Shown: positions 18,291 through 27,315 of the stretch, piece after piece | Layout of the letters: each line of letters opens with the position of its first letter | Numbering within the stretch: the stretch's first letter is position 1 | DNA from: Methylibium sp965279545 | GTDB taxonomy: Bacteria; Pseudomonadota; Gammaproteobacteria; Burkholderiales; Burkholderiaceae_C | NCBI RefSeq assembly: GCF_965279545.1 | Contig: NZ_OZ257250.1 | Span: forward strand, 4,154,001-4,218,000 | Direction: 5' to 3' | DNA: 64,000 nt | Made by a program: the position numbers and the translations under genes | The notes under the pieces: model-generated | Seen by the model: the letters and a program-made list of their open reading frames with translations, nothing else | Database searches by the model: none | Told to the model about the DNA's origin: nothing

Positions 18291-20149
18291 TGGCCGGCAG
18301 CCCGTTCGTCACGACCTTGACCGACCCGCGCGCCTTCGACATCGCGCAGGCGCTGCTCGACGGCTTCAACCGCCACTACAAGCTGTTCCGGCAGACCAGC
18401 GCCGAGGCGAAGCAGCGCTTCGAGGCGGCCGACTGGCACGGCCAGCAGCGCGCCCAGCGCGAACGCATCGAGTACTACGACCTGCGCGTCGACGAGGCCG
18501 CCGAGCGCCTGGAGCGCGAGTTCCAGGCCAGCTCGCTCTCGCACGAGACCTGGCAGCAGGTCAAGCTGTACTACATCGGCCTGCTGATCAACCACCACCA
18601 GCCCGAACTCGCCGAGACCTTCTTCAACTCGGTCACGACCAAGATCCTGCACCGCAGCTACTTCCGCAACGACTTCATCTTCGTGCGCCCGGCGGTCAGC
18701 ACCGAGTACATCGAGAACGAGGAGCCGGCTTCGCAGCCGACCTACCGCGCCTATTACCCGAGCCGGCCGGGCTCGTCGGAGGGGCTGCGCGAGACGCTGC
18801 TGCGCATCATCGACAACTACCAGCTCAAGCGTGATTTCGAAGACGTGGGGCGCGACGTGGAGTACGTGCTGCAGGCCTTTCGCACGCAGTTCGGCGACGT
18901 CAAGCTGAGTGCCAACTTCCAGATCCAGGTGCTGTCCTCGCTGTTCTTCCGCAACAAGGGCGCCTACATCGTCGGCCGCTTGATCAACGGCTTTCGCGAG
19001 ACCGGCTTCGCACTGCCCATCCTGCACAACTCGCGCGGCCTGCTGGCGATCGACACGGCCCTGTTCGGCGAGGACGAGCTGCTGCTGCTGTTCAGCTTCG
19101 CGCGCGCCTATTTCCTGGTCGACATGGAGATCCCGTCGGCCTACGTGCAGTTCCTGCGCTCGCTGATGCCGCGCAAGCCGCGCTGGGAGCTCTACAACGC
19201 GCTGGGGCTGCAGAAGCAGGGCAAGAACCAGTTCTACCGCGACTTCCTCTACCACCTGCGCCATTCGTCGGACAGGTTCCGCATCGCGCCCGGCATCAAG
19301 GGCATGGTGATGCTGGTGTTCGACCTGCCGAGCTTTCCCTTCGTGTTCAAGGTCATCAAGGACTTCTATCCGCCGCAGAAGGACACCACGCGCGAAGTCA
19401 TCCAGAGCAAGTACCTGCTGGTCAAGACGCACGACCGCGTCGGCCGCATGGCCGACTCGCTGGAGTACAGCAACGTGGCCTTCCCGCGCCAGCGCTTCGA
19501 GGAGGAGCTGATCGAGGAGATCCGGCACTTCTGCCCGAGCCTGCTCGAGGAGGAGGGCGACAGCCTGGTCCTCAAGCACCTCTACATCGAGCGGCGCATG
19601 ATCCCGCTCAACATCTACCTGCAGGAGGCCACGCCCGAGCAGTTGCGCCACGCCGTCATCGAGTACGGCAATGCCATCAAGGACCTGGTGGCGGCCAACA
19701 TCTTCCCCGGCGACATGCTGTGGAAGAACTTCGGCGTCACGCGCCACGGCAAGGTGGTGTTCTACGACTACGACGAGATCGAGTACCTGACGGACTGCAA
19801 CTTCCGCAAGGTGCCCGTGCCGCGCAACGAGGAAGAGGAGATGTCGGGCGACATCTGGTATTCGGTCGGTCCGAAGGACGTGTTCCCCGAAACCTTCGGG
19901 CCCTTCCTGCTGGGCAACCCGGCGGTGCGCGAGGTGTTCATGCAGCACCACGCCGAGTTGCTGGATGCGTCGTTCTGGCAGGGCCGCAAGGACCGGATCG
20001 CCGGCGGCTACGTGCACGACGTGTTCCCGTACGATCCGCACAAGCGTTTTCGTCGCCCGGTCGGGCTGGGCTTCGGCAGCCTCGATGCCGAGGCGGCCTC
20101 CCTGCAGGCGGCTTCGGCCTCCACGCAACTCGGCCACAACCCCATTTGA
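18290..20149 (+). CDS. aceK: Isocitrate dehydrogenase kinase/phosphatase
   Basis: The 619-residue bifunctional AceK phosphorylates and dephosphorylates isocitrate dehydrogenase, diverting carbon into the glyoxylate bypass during growth on acetate or fatty acids. Recognisable blocks include RNDFIFVRPAVSTEYIE, the nucleotide-binding APGIKGMVMLVFDLPSFP and FVFKVIKDFYPPQKDTTRE, and DYDEIEYLTDCNFRKVP near the C-terminus. The true start is the ATG overlapping the can stop. AceK usually sits with aceBA; pairing with carbonic anhydrase is atypical. It fits the window's other genes for acetate uptake and acyl-CoA catabolism. Confidence 0.96.
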   Translation: MAGSPFVTTLTDPRAFDIAQALLDGFNRHYKLFRQTSAEAKQRFEAADWHGQQRAQRERIEYYDLRVDEAAERLEREFQASSLSHETWQQVKLYYIGLLINHHQPELAETFFNSVTTKILHRSYFRNDFIFVRPAVSTEYIENEEPASQPTYRAYYPSRPGSSEGLRETLLRIIDNYQLKRDFEDVGRDVEYVLQAFRTQFGDVKLSANFQIQVLSSLFFRNKGAYIVGRLINGFRETGFALPILHNSRGLLAIDTALFGEDELLLLFSFARAYFLVDMEIPSAYVQFLRSLMPRKPRWELYNALGLQKQGKNQFYRDFLYHLRHSSDRFRIAPGIKGMVMLVFDLPSFPFVFKVIKDFYPPQKDTTREVIQSKYLLVKTHDRVGRMADSLEYSNVAFPRQRFEEELIEEIRHFCPSLLEEEGDSLVLKHLYIERRMIPLNIYLQEATPEQLRHAVIEYGNAIKDLVAANIFPGDMLWKNFGVTRHGKVVFYDYDEIEYLTDCNFRKVPVPRNEEEEMSGDIWYSVGPKDVFPETFGPFLLGNPAVREVFMQHHAELLDASFWQGRKDRIAGGYVHDVFPYDPHKRFRRPVGLGFGSLDAEAASLQAASASTQLGHNPI

Positions 20150-20296
20150 TGACACCCACCCCCGTTGCGGCTGCGCCGCTCCCCCTCGAGGGGGCGACGC
20201 TGGCGGACCGGCGGAGCCGGATCCGCGGCGTCTGCTCGTGGGGGCCGGCTTCGTGCGATGCCCAACCGCCTTTCGCCCTCATGAAGGAGCTTTGCC
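20150..20296. repeat. REP-like palindromic intergenic element
   Basis: The 147-base gap between aceK and the thiolase gene holds a perfect 14-base palindrome CCCCCTCGAGGGGG (20181-20194). It is followed by an imperfect inverted repeat around GCGGACCGG...CCGGATCCGC (about 20203-20226). Such units are frequent in Comamonadaceae-like genomes. There is no T-tract, so a simple rho-independent terminator is not supported. Confidence 0.6.
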
Positions 20297-21481
20297 ATGT
20301 CCACGAATGATCCGATCGTCATCGTGTCGGCCGCGCGCACGCCGATCGGCGGCCTGCTCGGCGACCTGGCCGCGCTGCAGGCCTGGGAGCTGGGCGCGGT
20401 GGCCGTTCGCGCCGCGCTCGAGCGCGCCGGTCTGCCGGGTGGCGCGGTCGACGAGGTGCTGCTGGGCAACTGCCTGATGGCCGGGCAGGGCCAGGCGCCG
20501 GCCCGACAGGCGGCGCGCAAGGCCGGCCTGCCCGATGCGGCCGGCGCGGTGACGCTGTCGAAGATGTGCGGCTCGGGCATGCGCGCGGCGATGTTCGCGC
20601 ACGACATGCTGGCCGCCGGCTCGGCCGGGGTGGTGGTGGCCGGCGGCATGGAGAGCATGACCAACGCGCCGCACCTGAGCTTCGTGCGCAAGGGCATCAA
20701 GTACGGCGCGGCGGCGCTGTACGACCACATGGCGCTCGACGGCCTCGAAGACGCCTACGAGCGCGGCAAGCCGATGGGCGTGTTCGCCGAGCAATGCGTC
20801 AGCTACTACGGTTTCAAGCGCGAGGCGATGGATGCGTTCGCGGTCGCCTCCACGCAGCGCGCGATCGCCGCCCACAACGACGGCAGCTTCGACTGGGAGC
20901 TCGCGCCGGTCACGCTGGCCGGCAAGGCGGGCGACGTGGCGGTCGACCGCGACGAGCAGCCCTTCAAGGCCAGGCTCGACCGCATCGCCACGCTCAAGCC
21001 GGCATTCGGCAAGGACGGCAGCATCACCGCCGCCACCTCGTCCAGCATCTCCGACGGCGCCGCGGCGCTGGTGCTGATGCGCGAGTCGACGGCCCGCTCG
21101 CACGGCATCGCGCCGATCGCGGTGGTGCGGGCGCATGCGGTGCATGCCCAGGCGCCGGCGTGGTTCTCCACCGCGCCGGCCGGCGCCATCCGCAAGCTGC
21201 TGCAGCGCACCGGCTGGTCCGTGCAGGACGTCGACCTGTGGGAAATCAACGAGGCCTTCGCCGCCGTGACGATGGCGGCGATGGCCGAGTTCGAGCTGCC
21301 GCACGAGCGCGTCAACGTGCATGGCGGCGCCTGTGCGCTCGGCCACCCGATCGGCGCCTCCGGCGCGCGCATCATCGTCACGCTGCTCGGCGCCCTGCGG
21401 CGGCGTGGCCTGCGCCGCGGCGTGGCGGCGCTGTGCATCGGCGGTGGCGAGGCCACGGCGCTGGCGGTCGAGGCGCTGTGA
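20297..21481 (+). CDS. Acetyl-CoA acetyltransferase (thiolase)
   Basis: A 394-residue thiolase condensing two acetyl-CoA or cleaving 3-ketoacyl-CoA. The nucleophile Cys91 lies in SKMCGSGMR, the His in ALGHPIGASGAR and the second catalytic Cys in LCIGGGEATAL; WEINEAFAAV gives the conserved Asn-Glu-Ala-Phe block. A strong ribosome site (AAGGAG) precedes the ATG. It overlaps a PhaJ-like hydratase gene (GTGA at 21478-21481), consistent with fatty-acid or polyhydroxyalkanoate metabolism. Synthetic versus degradative direction cannot be told from sequence alone. Confidence 0.94.
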   Translation: MSTNDPIVIVSAARTPIGGLLGDLAALQAWELGAVAVRAALERAGLPGGAVDEVLLGNCLMAGQGQAPARQAARKAGLPDAAGAVTLSKMCGSGMRAAMFAHDMLAAGSAGVVVAGGMESMTNAPHLSFVRKGIKYGAAALYDHMALDGLEDAYERGKPMGVFAEQCVSYYGFKREAMDAFAVASTQRAIAAHNDGSFDWELAPVTLAGKAGDVAVDRDEQPFKARLDRIATLKPAFGKDGSITAATSSSISDGAAALVLMRESTARSHGIAPIAVVRAHAVHAQAPAWFSTAPAGAIRKLLQRTGWSVQDVDLWEINEAFAAVTMAAMAEFELPHERVNVHGGACALGHPIGASGARIIVTLLGALRRRGLRRGVAALCIGGGEATALAVEAL

Positions 21482-21936
21482 GCGAGGGGGCCTTGCCGTC
21501 CGGCGCCGCGCCGGCCACGGTCGGCGAGTTGATCTCGCGCACCGACCGCTACAGCCGTGCCGCCATCGAGGCGTTCGCGGCGCTGTGCAACGATGCCAAC
21601 CCCTTGCACAGCACCCACGCCCCGGGCTCGCGCTTCGGCGGCGTGATCGCCAGCGGCGAGCACACCAGCTCGATGATGCTGGGCCTGGCCACGTCGCACT
21701 TCACCCGCCCGCGCGGGGGTCCGGCGAATGAAGTGCTGGTGCTGCACGTGAACTTCGCGTTCCGCAGCCCGGTGTTCGCCGACGAAGACGTGGCGCTGCG
21801 CTGGCAGGTCGCCGAGCTGTCGTGGAACGGCAAGCTCGGTGGTCACGTGGTCCTGCTCAATGGCGAGGCGAGCACCGCGCGCGCCAGGACCGCGCTGGTG
21901 GCGCGGGCCAGCCTGCTGGTCAAGGCGGCGGCGTGA
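21478..21936 (+). CDS. MaoC/PhaJ-like hot-dog-fold enoyl-CoA hydratase
   Basis: A 152-residue single hot-dog domain starting at the GTG that overlaps the thiolase stop. The hydratase signature is present as CNDANPLHS (Asp and His of the D-x-N-P-x-H catalytic motif), followed by FGGVIASGEHTSSMM, equivalent to the GxxIAxGM segment. R-specific enoyl-CoA hydratases of this type link beta-oxidation to polyhydroxyalkanoate precursors. The GEHTS variation in place of a more usual GMLS means substrate range should not be assumed. The upstream continuation of the frame inside the thiolase gene is a shadow. Confidence 0.85.
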   Translation: MSEGALPSGAAPATVGELISRTDRYSRAAIEAFAALCNDANPLHSTHAPGSRFGGVIASGEHTSSMMLGLATSHFTRPRGGPANEVLVLHVNFAFRSPVFADEDVALRWQVAELSWNGKLGGHVVLLNGEASTARARTALVARASLLVKAAA

Positions 21937-21982
21937 AGGCGCACCGGCGGCGCGGTCCGCGCCGACCGGGCTCGGTGCCATC

Positions 21983-22633
21983 GTGAGCGGCCTCGGTATC
22001 CATGATCTCGGGCTGTTCATGCTGACCAGCCTGGTGCTCAACCTCACGCCCGGGGCCGACACGCTGTACGTCGTGAGCCGCAGCGCGCGCGGTGGCTGGC
22101 GGCACGGCGTGGCCGGGGCCTTCGGCGTCGGCCTGGGTTGCATGGGCCATGCGCTGGCGGCGGCCCTGGGCGTGGCGGCGCTGCTGGCCGCGTCGCGCTG
22201 GGCCTTCGACCTGCTCATGGGGGCCGGCGCGGCCTACCTCGCGTGGCTGGGGCTGCAGATGCTGCGCAGCGCGCGGCGTGGCGCTGCGGCCGCGGCAGGC
22301 GGGCGGGCGGCGGCGGCCTTGTTGCCGACGCTGCGCCAGTCCTTCGTGTCGGGGCTGCTGACCAACCTGCTCAATCCCAAGGTCGGCCTGTTCTTCCTGG
22401 CGTTCGTGCCGCAGTTCGTCGACGTGCACGCAGGCCGGCCGCTGGCGGCCTTCGTGCTGCTGGGCCTGCTGTTCAATCTGAGCGGCGTGAGCTGGCTGCT
22501 GGCGGTCGCCGTGCTGACCGACCGGGTGCGTGGGCAGGTCGCGGCGCCTGTGCGGCGTGTGTTGCAGGCGCTCGGTGGCGGCTTGTTTCTGCTGCTCGCG
22601 GCGCGCCTCGCGGCCAGCCGCGCTGACGTCTGA
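21983..22633 (+). CDS. LysE/RhtB-family amino-acid exporter
   Basis: A 216-residue inner-membrane protein with six hydrophobic segments. The family signature near the N-terminus is NLTPGADTLYVVSRSARGG, and the mid-protein motif is GLLTNLLNPKVGLFFLAFVPQF. I take GTG at 21983 as start because the residues before it are Arg/Pro-rich noise; an internal ATG at 22019 is less likely since it would cut the first helix. It probably exports an amino acid or homoserine-lactone-like compound. It follows the PhaJ-like gene by 46 bases, but a functional link is not evident. Confidence 0.88.
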   Translation: MSGLGIHDLGLFMLTSLVLNLTPGADTLYVVSRSARGGWRHGVAGAFGVGLGCMGHALAAALGVAALLAASRWAFDLLMGAGAAYLAWLGLQMLRSARRGAAAAAGGRAAAALLPTLRQSFVSGLLTNLLNPKVGLFFLAFVPQFVDVHAGRPLAAFVLLGLLFNLSGVSWLLAVAVLTDRVRGQVAAPVRRVLQALGGGLFLLLAARLAASRADV

Positions 22634-22805
22634 GATCGGCTGCGTTTTGCTGTCCGGCGCCGGGTGGGGCGCCGCTGCGGGAACTACGTATGGGGTTAAC
22701 GACAGCGGCGCCCTGCAAGCCCGCTCACTACCATCGCGAAGCTTGCAAATGAACCCAGGTTTGCCTTCGGGAGCCTGTCGTTTCGTGCCCATTCAGGAGA
22801 CATCC

Positions 22806-23924
22806 ATGACCCAGAAGACCGCCTCGCAACGCCGCCGCTTCCTCAAGAAGGCCTCTGCCGGCGCTGTCGGCGCTGCCGCGATGGCCGCGCCGATGGTGTC
22901 GGTGGCCCAGACCACCTCGCTGCGCTTCCAGAGCACCTGGCCCTCGAAGGACATCTTCCACGAGTACGCACTGGACTTCGCGACCAAGGTCAACAACATG
23001 GCGGGCGGACGCCTGAAGATCGAGGTGCTGCCGGCGGGCTCGGTGGTGCCGGCCTTCCAACTGCTCGACGCGGTGAACAAGGGCACGCTCGACGGCGGGC
23101 ACGGCGTGGTGGCCTACCACTACGGCAAGAACTCGGCGCTGGCGCTGTGGGGGTCGGGCCCGTCGTACGGCATGGACCCGAACATGCTGCTGGCCTGGCA
23201 CAACTACGGCGGCGGCAAGGAGTTGCTGGCCGAGATCTACAAGAGCCTGAACATGGACGTCGTGTCCTACCTGTACGGCCCGATGCCGACGCAGCCGTTC
23301 GGGTGGTTCAAGAAGCCGATCGGCAAGCTCGATGACCTGAAGGGTCAGAAGTTCCGCACCGTCGGTCTGGCAGTCGATATGTACAACGACATGGGTGCTG
23401 CGGTGAACCCGCTGCCCGGCGGCGAGATCGTGCCGGCGCTGGACCGCGGCCTGATCGACGGCGCCGAGTTCAACAACGCCAGCTCCGACCGCCTGCTCGG
23501 CTTCCCCGATGTGGTGAAGAACTGCATGCTGCAGAGCTTCCACCAGAGTGGCGAGCAGTTCGAGATCCTGTTCAACAAGGGCAAGCTCGAGGCGCTGCCG
23601 GCCGATCTGAAGGCGGTGGTCGACTACGCCGTGCAGGCCGCCAGCGCCGACATGAGCTGGAAGGCCGCGCACCGCAACTCGCTCGACTACATCGAACTGA
23701 AGAAGGCCGGCGTCAAGTTCTACAAGACGCCCGACGCGATCCTGCGTGCGCAGCTTGCCTCCTGGGACAAGATCATCGCCAAGAAGGGCGGCGAGAACGC
23801 CTTGTTCCAGAAGGTTCTCGATTCCCAGAAGGCCTTTGCCGGGCGTGCTGGCCAATGGTGGAACGACTACACGGTCGACTTCAAGATGGCCTACAACCAC
23901 TACTTCGGTGCCAACAAGGCTTAG
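22806..23924 (+). CDS. TRAP transporter substrate-binding protein (DctP family)
   Basis: A 372-residue periplasmic receptor with an apparent twin-arginine signal (QRRRFLKKAS then an Ala-rich core ending near VAQT). The mature part shows the TRAP solute receptor pattern (LEVLPAGSVVPAF-like IEVLPAGSVVPAFQLLD, WFKKPIGKLDDLKGQKFRT). The PNMLLAWHNYGGGKELLAEIY and EFNNASSDRLLGF segments suit the FcbT1/TakP branch that binds 2-oxoacids, mannitol or chloroaromatic acids. AGGAGA lies five bases before the ATG. It is first in a P-Q-M operon. The ligand is not identified; a 2-oxoacid is a reasonable guess given the neighbouring leucine catabolism. Confidence 0.92.
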   Translation: MTQKTASQRRRFLKKASAGAVGAAAMAAPMVSVAQTTSLRFQSTWPSKDIFHEYALDFATKVNNMAGGRLKIEVLPAGSVVPAFQLLDAVNKGTLDGGHGVVAYHYGKNSALALWGSGPSYGMDPNMLLAWHNYGGGKELLAEIYKSLNMDVVSYLYGPMPTQPFGWFKKPIGKLDDLKGQKFRTVGLAVDMYNDMGAAVNPLPGGEIVPALDRGLIDGAEFNNASSDRLLGFPDVVKNCMLQSFHQSGEQFEILFNKGKLEALPADLKAVVDYAVQAASADMSWKAAHRNSLDYIELKKAGVKFYKTPDAILRAQLASWDKIIAKKGGENALFQKVLDSQKAFAGRAGQWWNDYTVDFKMAYNHYFGANKA

Positions 23925-23955
23925 GTCTTTTCTGCGATCGAGGCGGCAGTTTCGG

Positions 23956-23976
23956 GGGCGCCGTTCAGCGGCGCCC
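23956..23976 (+). terminator. Hairpin between TRAP receptor and permease genes
   Basis: Perfect 8-bp stem GGGCGCCG/CGGCGCCC with a five-base loop, 31 bases after the receptor stop. There is no T-tract, so partial termination or 3'-end stabilisation, giving more receptor than permease mRNA, is more likely than full termination. Confidence 0.55.
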
Positions 23977-24014
23977 TCGCGCATTTGTCCCGAAGTTTTC
24001 CCATAGGAAGCCTG

Positions 24015-24635
24015 ATGCAGAACCTGCTTCTGACCGTGGACCGCTTTTCCACCTGGATCGGCAAGCTGTTTGCCTGGTCGGTGGTGGGTCTGACCGTGCT
24101 GATCAGTTGGGAGGTGTTCTCCCGCTACGTGTTCAACAAGCCGCACGCCTGGGTGCTCGACGCCCAGATCATGCTCTACGGCACGCTCTTCATGTGCGCC
24201 GGCGCCTACACGCTGAGCAAGGCCGGGCATGTGCGCGGCGACGTGCTCTACGGCTTCTTCAAGCCGCGCACCCAGGCTTCGATCGACCTGCTGCTGTACA
24301 TCGTGTTCTTCCTGCCGGGGATCGTGGCGCTCACCTGGGCCGGCTGGTTCTATGCCAACGATTCGCTGGCGATCCGCGAGCAGACTTTCAACGCCGATCC
24401 GCTGCCGGTCTACCCGTTCAAGTTCGTGATCCCTTTCGCCGGCGGCGTGCTGCTGCTGCAGGGTGTGGTGGAGATCGTGCGCTGCGTGATCTGCCTGCGT
24501 GACGGCGTGTGGCCTTCACGAGAAGAGGATGTCGAGGAAGTCGATGTCGACAAGCTCAAGGAGATGGTGCACGTGAAAGACGCCGACATCGAGGCGTTGG
24601 ACAAGTACGTCGTCAAGGAAGGCGGCAAGGCATGA
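24015..24635 (+). CDS. TRAP transporter small permease (DctQ)
   Basis: A 206-residue four-helix membrane protein. Conserved DctQ features include the early LISWEVFSRYVFNKPHAWVLD and the central GAYTLSKAGHVRGDVLYGFF (the xxGHVRVD-like motif). It has a charged cytoplasmic tail of about 40 residues (REEDVEEVDVDKLKEMVHVK) longer than usual. AGGAAG precedes the ATG at 24015 by four bases. The stop overlaps the large permease start (ATGA). The DctQ and DctM subunits together form the sodium-driven translocation unit that the receptor docks to. Confidence 0.93.
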   Translation: MQNLLLTVDRFSTWIGKLFAWSVVGLTVLISWEVFSRYVFNKPHAWVLDAQIMLYGTLFMCAGAYTLSKAGHVRGDVLYGFFKPRTQASIDLLLYIVFFLPGIVALTWAGWFYANDSLAIREQTFNADPLPVYPFKFVIPFAGGVLLLQGVVEIVRCVICLRDGVWPSREEDVEEVDVDKLKEMVHVKDADIEALDKYVVKEGGKA

Positions 24636-26641
24636 CGCTGCGCAAGGAACTGTGGTTCGGCTTCATTCTGATGGGGCTGATCGTTTCGGCCGCCGTCGGC
24701 ATGGTGCTGAGCGTCGACACCATGACCAACGGCCACTACGGCCTGTTGATGCTCTCGCTGGTGGTGGTGGCCATCATGCTGGGCTTTCCGACCGCTTTCA
24801 CGCTGATGGGCATGGGCATCCTGTTCGCCTTCTTCGCCTACCACTCGGGCGGGCAGACGGCGGGTGGTGCGATGAAGCAGACGCTCGACCTGATGGTCCA
24901 GCGTGCCTTCGCGGTGATGGGCAACGACGTGCTCATCTCGATCCCGCTGTTCGTCTTCATGGGCTACCTGGTCGAGCGCGCCAACCTGATCGAGAAGCTG
25001 TTCCGCAGCCTGCACCTGGCACTGGCCCGGGTCCCCGGCTCGCTGGCGGTGGCGACGCTCGTGACCTGCGCAGTGTTCGCCACGGCCACGGGCATCGTCG
25101 GCGCAGTGGTCACGCTGATGGGTCTGTTGGCGCTGCCCCAGATGCTGCGCGGCGGCTATGACGTGCGGGTGTCTGCCGGTGCCATCACGGCGGGTGGTTG
25201 TTTGGGGATCCTGATCCCGCCATCGGTGCTCTTGATCGTTTACGGCGCGACCGCAGGCGTGTCCGTGGTCAAGCTCTACGCGGGTGCCTTCTTCCCGGGC
25301 CTGATGCTGGCCGGCCTCTACATTCTGTACGTGATCCTCCTTGCGAAGATCAAGCCGAGTCTGATGCCGCCGTTGACGGCCGCTCAGCGCTTCGTGCCGC
25401 TGCCGCTGCCGCTGAAACAGGCGGGAGCCATCGGCGAAGGTCGCGCGCTGCCCTGGCTGCTGGGCGCGCTGAAAGGCCAGCGCAACCAGGCCGTCAGCAC
25501 GAGCTACCTGCTGCGCCAGCTGTTCGTCACTTTGCTGCCGTTGATCTTGTTCGCCGCGATGTCGTTGTGGAGCTACCAGACCGTGACCCGTGTCGCGCCG
25601 GTCGACGACTTTTCCGAGCTGCAGCAAATGGGCGCCGGCAGCGCCGCAGAGTCGCAGAGCACGGGTGGCTTGCAGCCACCGCCCAGCGAAAGCGGCGGGC
25701 TTCAAGAGCCGCCGGCGCCGGGGGGGCTGCAGGAGCCGCCCGCGGTGGCCGGCGGAGTGATGGAACCCCCGTCGACCCCGAGCGAGACCGCCAGCAAGCC
25801 CATAGGCGAGGCCGTGTCGGAGCCTGCCGCAGCAGTGGCTGCGCCTGAGCCGGCGGGTACCTCCGGGGATGCCGCGGCGGCATCCAAACCGGCCTCTCTG
25901 GGCTACTGGGTCGGTCTGACGGTGGGTGCCGTGGCGCTGGTGGCGTACTACGCGCTGCTGAGCTTCAACCGTCTCGAAGTCTTCAAGATGCTGCTGTCGA
26001 GCTTTTTCCCGCTGCTGGTGCTGATCACCGCGGTGCTCGGCTCCATCGTGTTCGGTCTGGCGACGCCCACCGAGGCTGCGGCGGTCGGCGCGCTCGGTGG
26101 CTTCCTGCTCGCGGTGGCCTACCGGCAACTCACCTTCTCGGTCGTCAAGGAGTCGGTGTTCCTGACAGCCAAGACCAGCGCGATGGTGTGCTGGCTGTTC
26201 GTCGGCTCGGCCATCTTCTCGGCCGCCTTCGCGCTGCTCGGCGGCCAGGAGTTGGTGGAGCGGTGGGTGCTGGGCATGAACCTCACCAAGACGCAGTTCC
26301 TGATTCTGAGCCAGGTCATCATCTTCGTGTTGGGCTGGCCGCTGGAGTGGACCGAGATCATCGTGATCTTCATGCCCATCTTCATTCCGTTGCTCGACAA
26401 CTTCGGCGTCGACCCGCTGTTCTTCGGCCTGCTGGTCGCGCTGAACTTGCAGACGGCCTTCCTGAGCCCGCCGGTGGCGATGGCGGCCTTCTACCTGAAG
26501 GGCGTGGCGCCGAAGCACGTGACGCTGAACCAGATCTTCGCCGGCATGCTGCCCTTCATGGGCATCCAGGTCATCGCGATCATCTTGCTGTACGTGTTCC
26601 CCGGCATCGGCCTGTGGCTGCCGCAGGTGCTGTACAAGTGA
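24632..26641 (+). CDS. TRAP transporter large permease (DctM) with central insertion
   Basis: A 669-residue large permease against about 430 for a typical DctM. The N-terminal half (motifs FMGYLVERANLIEKLF, ATGIVGAVVTLMGLLALP, GGCLGILIPPSVLLIVYG) and the C-terminal half (GLATPTEAAAVGALGG, LEWTEIIVIFMPIF) are intact. Between them, residues about 245-440, lie two additional hydrophobic segments and a hydrophilic Pro/Ala/Ser-rich linker with four tandem 9-10-residue units (GGLQPPPSES, GGLQEPPAP, GGLQEPPAVA, GGVMEPPSTP; residues about 345-383). Long DctM variants occur in the FcbT3-like branch, so the insertion as such is probably a branch feature and the repeat linker a local elaboration. Confidence 0.92.
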   Translation: MTLRKELWFGFILMGLIVSAAVGMVLSVDTMTNGHYGLLMLSLVVVAIMLGFPTAFTLMGMGILFAFFAYHSGGQTAGGAMKQTLDLMVQRAFAVMGNDVLISIPLFVFMGYLVERANLIEKLFRSLHLALARVPGSLAVATLVTCAVFATATGIVGAVVTLMGLLALPQMLRGGYDVRVSAGAITAGGCLGILIPPSVLLIVYGATAGVSVVKLYAGAFFPGLMLAGLYILYVILLAKIKPSLMPPLTAAQRFVPLPLPLKQAGAIGEGRALPWLLGALKGQRNQAVSTSYLLRQLFVTLLPLILFAAMSLWSYQTVTRVAPVDDFSELQQMGAGSAAESQSTGGLQPPPSESGGLQEPPAPGGLQEPPAVAGGVMEPPSTPSETASKPIGEAVSEPAAAVAAPEPAGTSGDAAAASKPASLGYWVGLTVGAVALVAYYALLSFNRLEVFKMLLSSFFPLLVLITAVLGSIVFGLATPTEAAAVGALGGFLLAVAYRQLTFSVVKESVFLTAKTSAMVCWLFVGSAIFSAAFALLGGQELVERWVLGMNLTKTQFLILSQVIIFVLGWPLEWTEIIVIFMPIFIPLLDNFGVDPLFFGLLVALNLQTAFLSPPVAMAAFYLKGVAPKHVTLNQIFAGMLPFMGIQVIAIILLYVFPGIGLWLPQVLYK

Positions 26642-26685
26642 TTGCGGGTGTGCGGGGGGCGCTAGCGCGTGAGCCGGGCGACGCA

Positions 26686-27294
26686 ATGACCGCCAAGGCA
26701 CCCGTCGAGTTCTACTTCGACTTCTCCTCGCCCTACTCGTACATCGCGAGCGAGTGGGTCGCGGCGGTCGCGGCGCGGCATGGCCGCACGGTGAGCTGGC
26801 ATGCGATCCTGCTCGGCGCGACCTTCCAGGCGGCCGAGTTGAAGAGCCCGGTGTCGTACCCGGTCAAGCGCGAGTATGCGATGGTCGACTTTCAGCGCTC
26901 TGCGCGTTTTGAGGGCGTGCCTTACCGGCAGCCCGAGCCCTTCCCGATCGCGACGCAGAACGCGGCACGCGTGTTCTGGTGGCTGGCCGACCAGGATGCG
27001 GCGCGCGCCGCCGTGTGGGCGCACACGGGCCTGCGCGCCTACTTCACGCGCGGGGTTGCGCTCGACAAGCCGGAGCCCTTGCGCGGCCTGTGCCGCGAAG
27101 CCGGTATCGACCCCGACGCCGCCGAAGCGGCATGGAGCGATCCGGCGTGGAAGCTGCGTCTCAAGGCCGAGAACGAAGCCGCGATCGCGGCCGGCATCTT
27201 CGGTGCGCCGTCCTTCGTGGTCGATGGCGAGCTGTTCTGGGGCAACGACCGCCGGCCGCAGCTGGAACGCTGGCTCGCGAGCGGGCCGTTCTGA
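26686..27294 (+). CDS. DsbA-fold oxidoreductase, 2-hydroxychromene-2-carboxylate isomerase-like
   Basis: A 202-residue cytoplasmic thioredoxin-fold protein of the kappa-GST/NahD group. The N-terminal motif FYFDFSSPYSYIAS has the Ser that replaces the CxxC of true DsbA, and the C-terminal GIFGAPSFVVDGELFWGNDR contains the cis-Pro loop. Family members isomerise 2-hydroxychromene-2-carboxylate in naphthalene degradation using glutathione, but many homologues act on unknown substrates. It follows the TRAP permease by 44 bases and converges with the TetR gene. A second paralogue of the same fold is at 37216-37857. Confidence 0.85.
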   Translation: MTAKAPVEFYFDFSSPYSYIASEWVAAVAARHGRTVSWHAILLGATFQAAELKSPVSYPVKREYAMVDFQRSARFEGVPYRQPEPFPIATQNAARVFWWLADQDAARAAVWAHTGLRAYFTRGVALDKPEPLRGLCREAGIDPDAAEAAWSDPAWKLRLKAENEAAIAAGIFGAPSFVVDGELFWGNDRRPQLERWLASGPF

Positions 27295-27315
27295 CGCGTC
27301 GCGGGCCGGCCGCGC

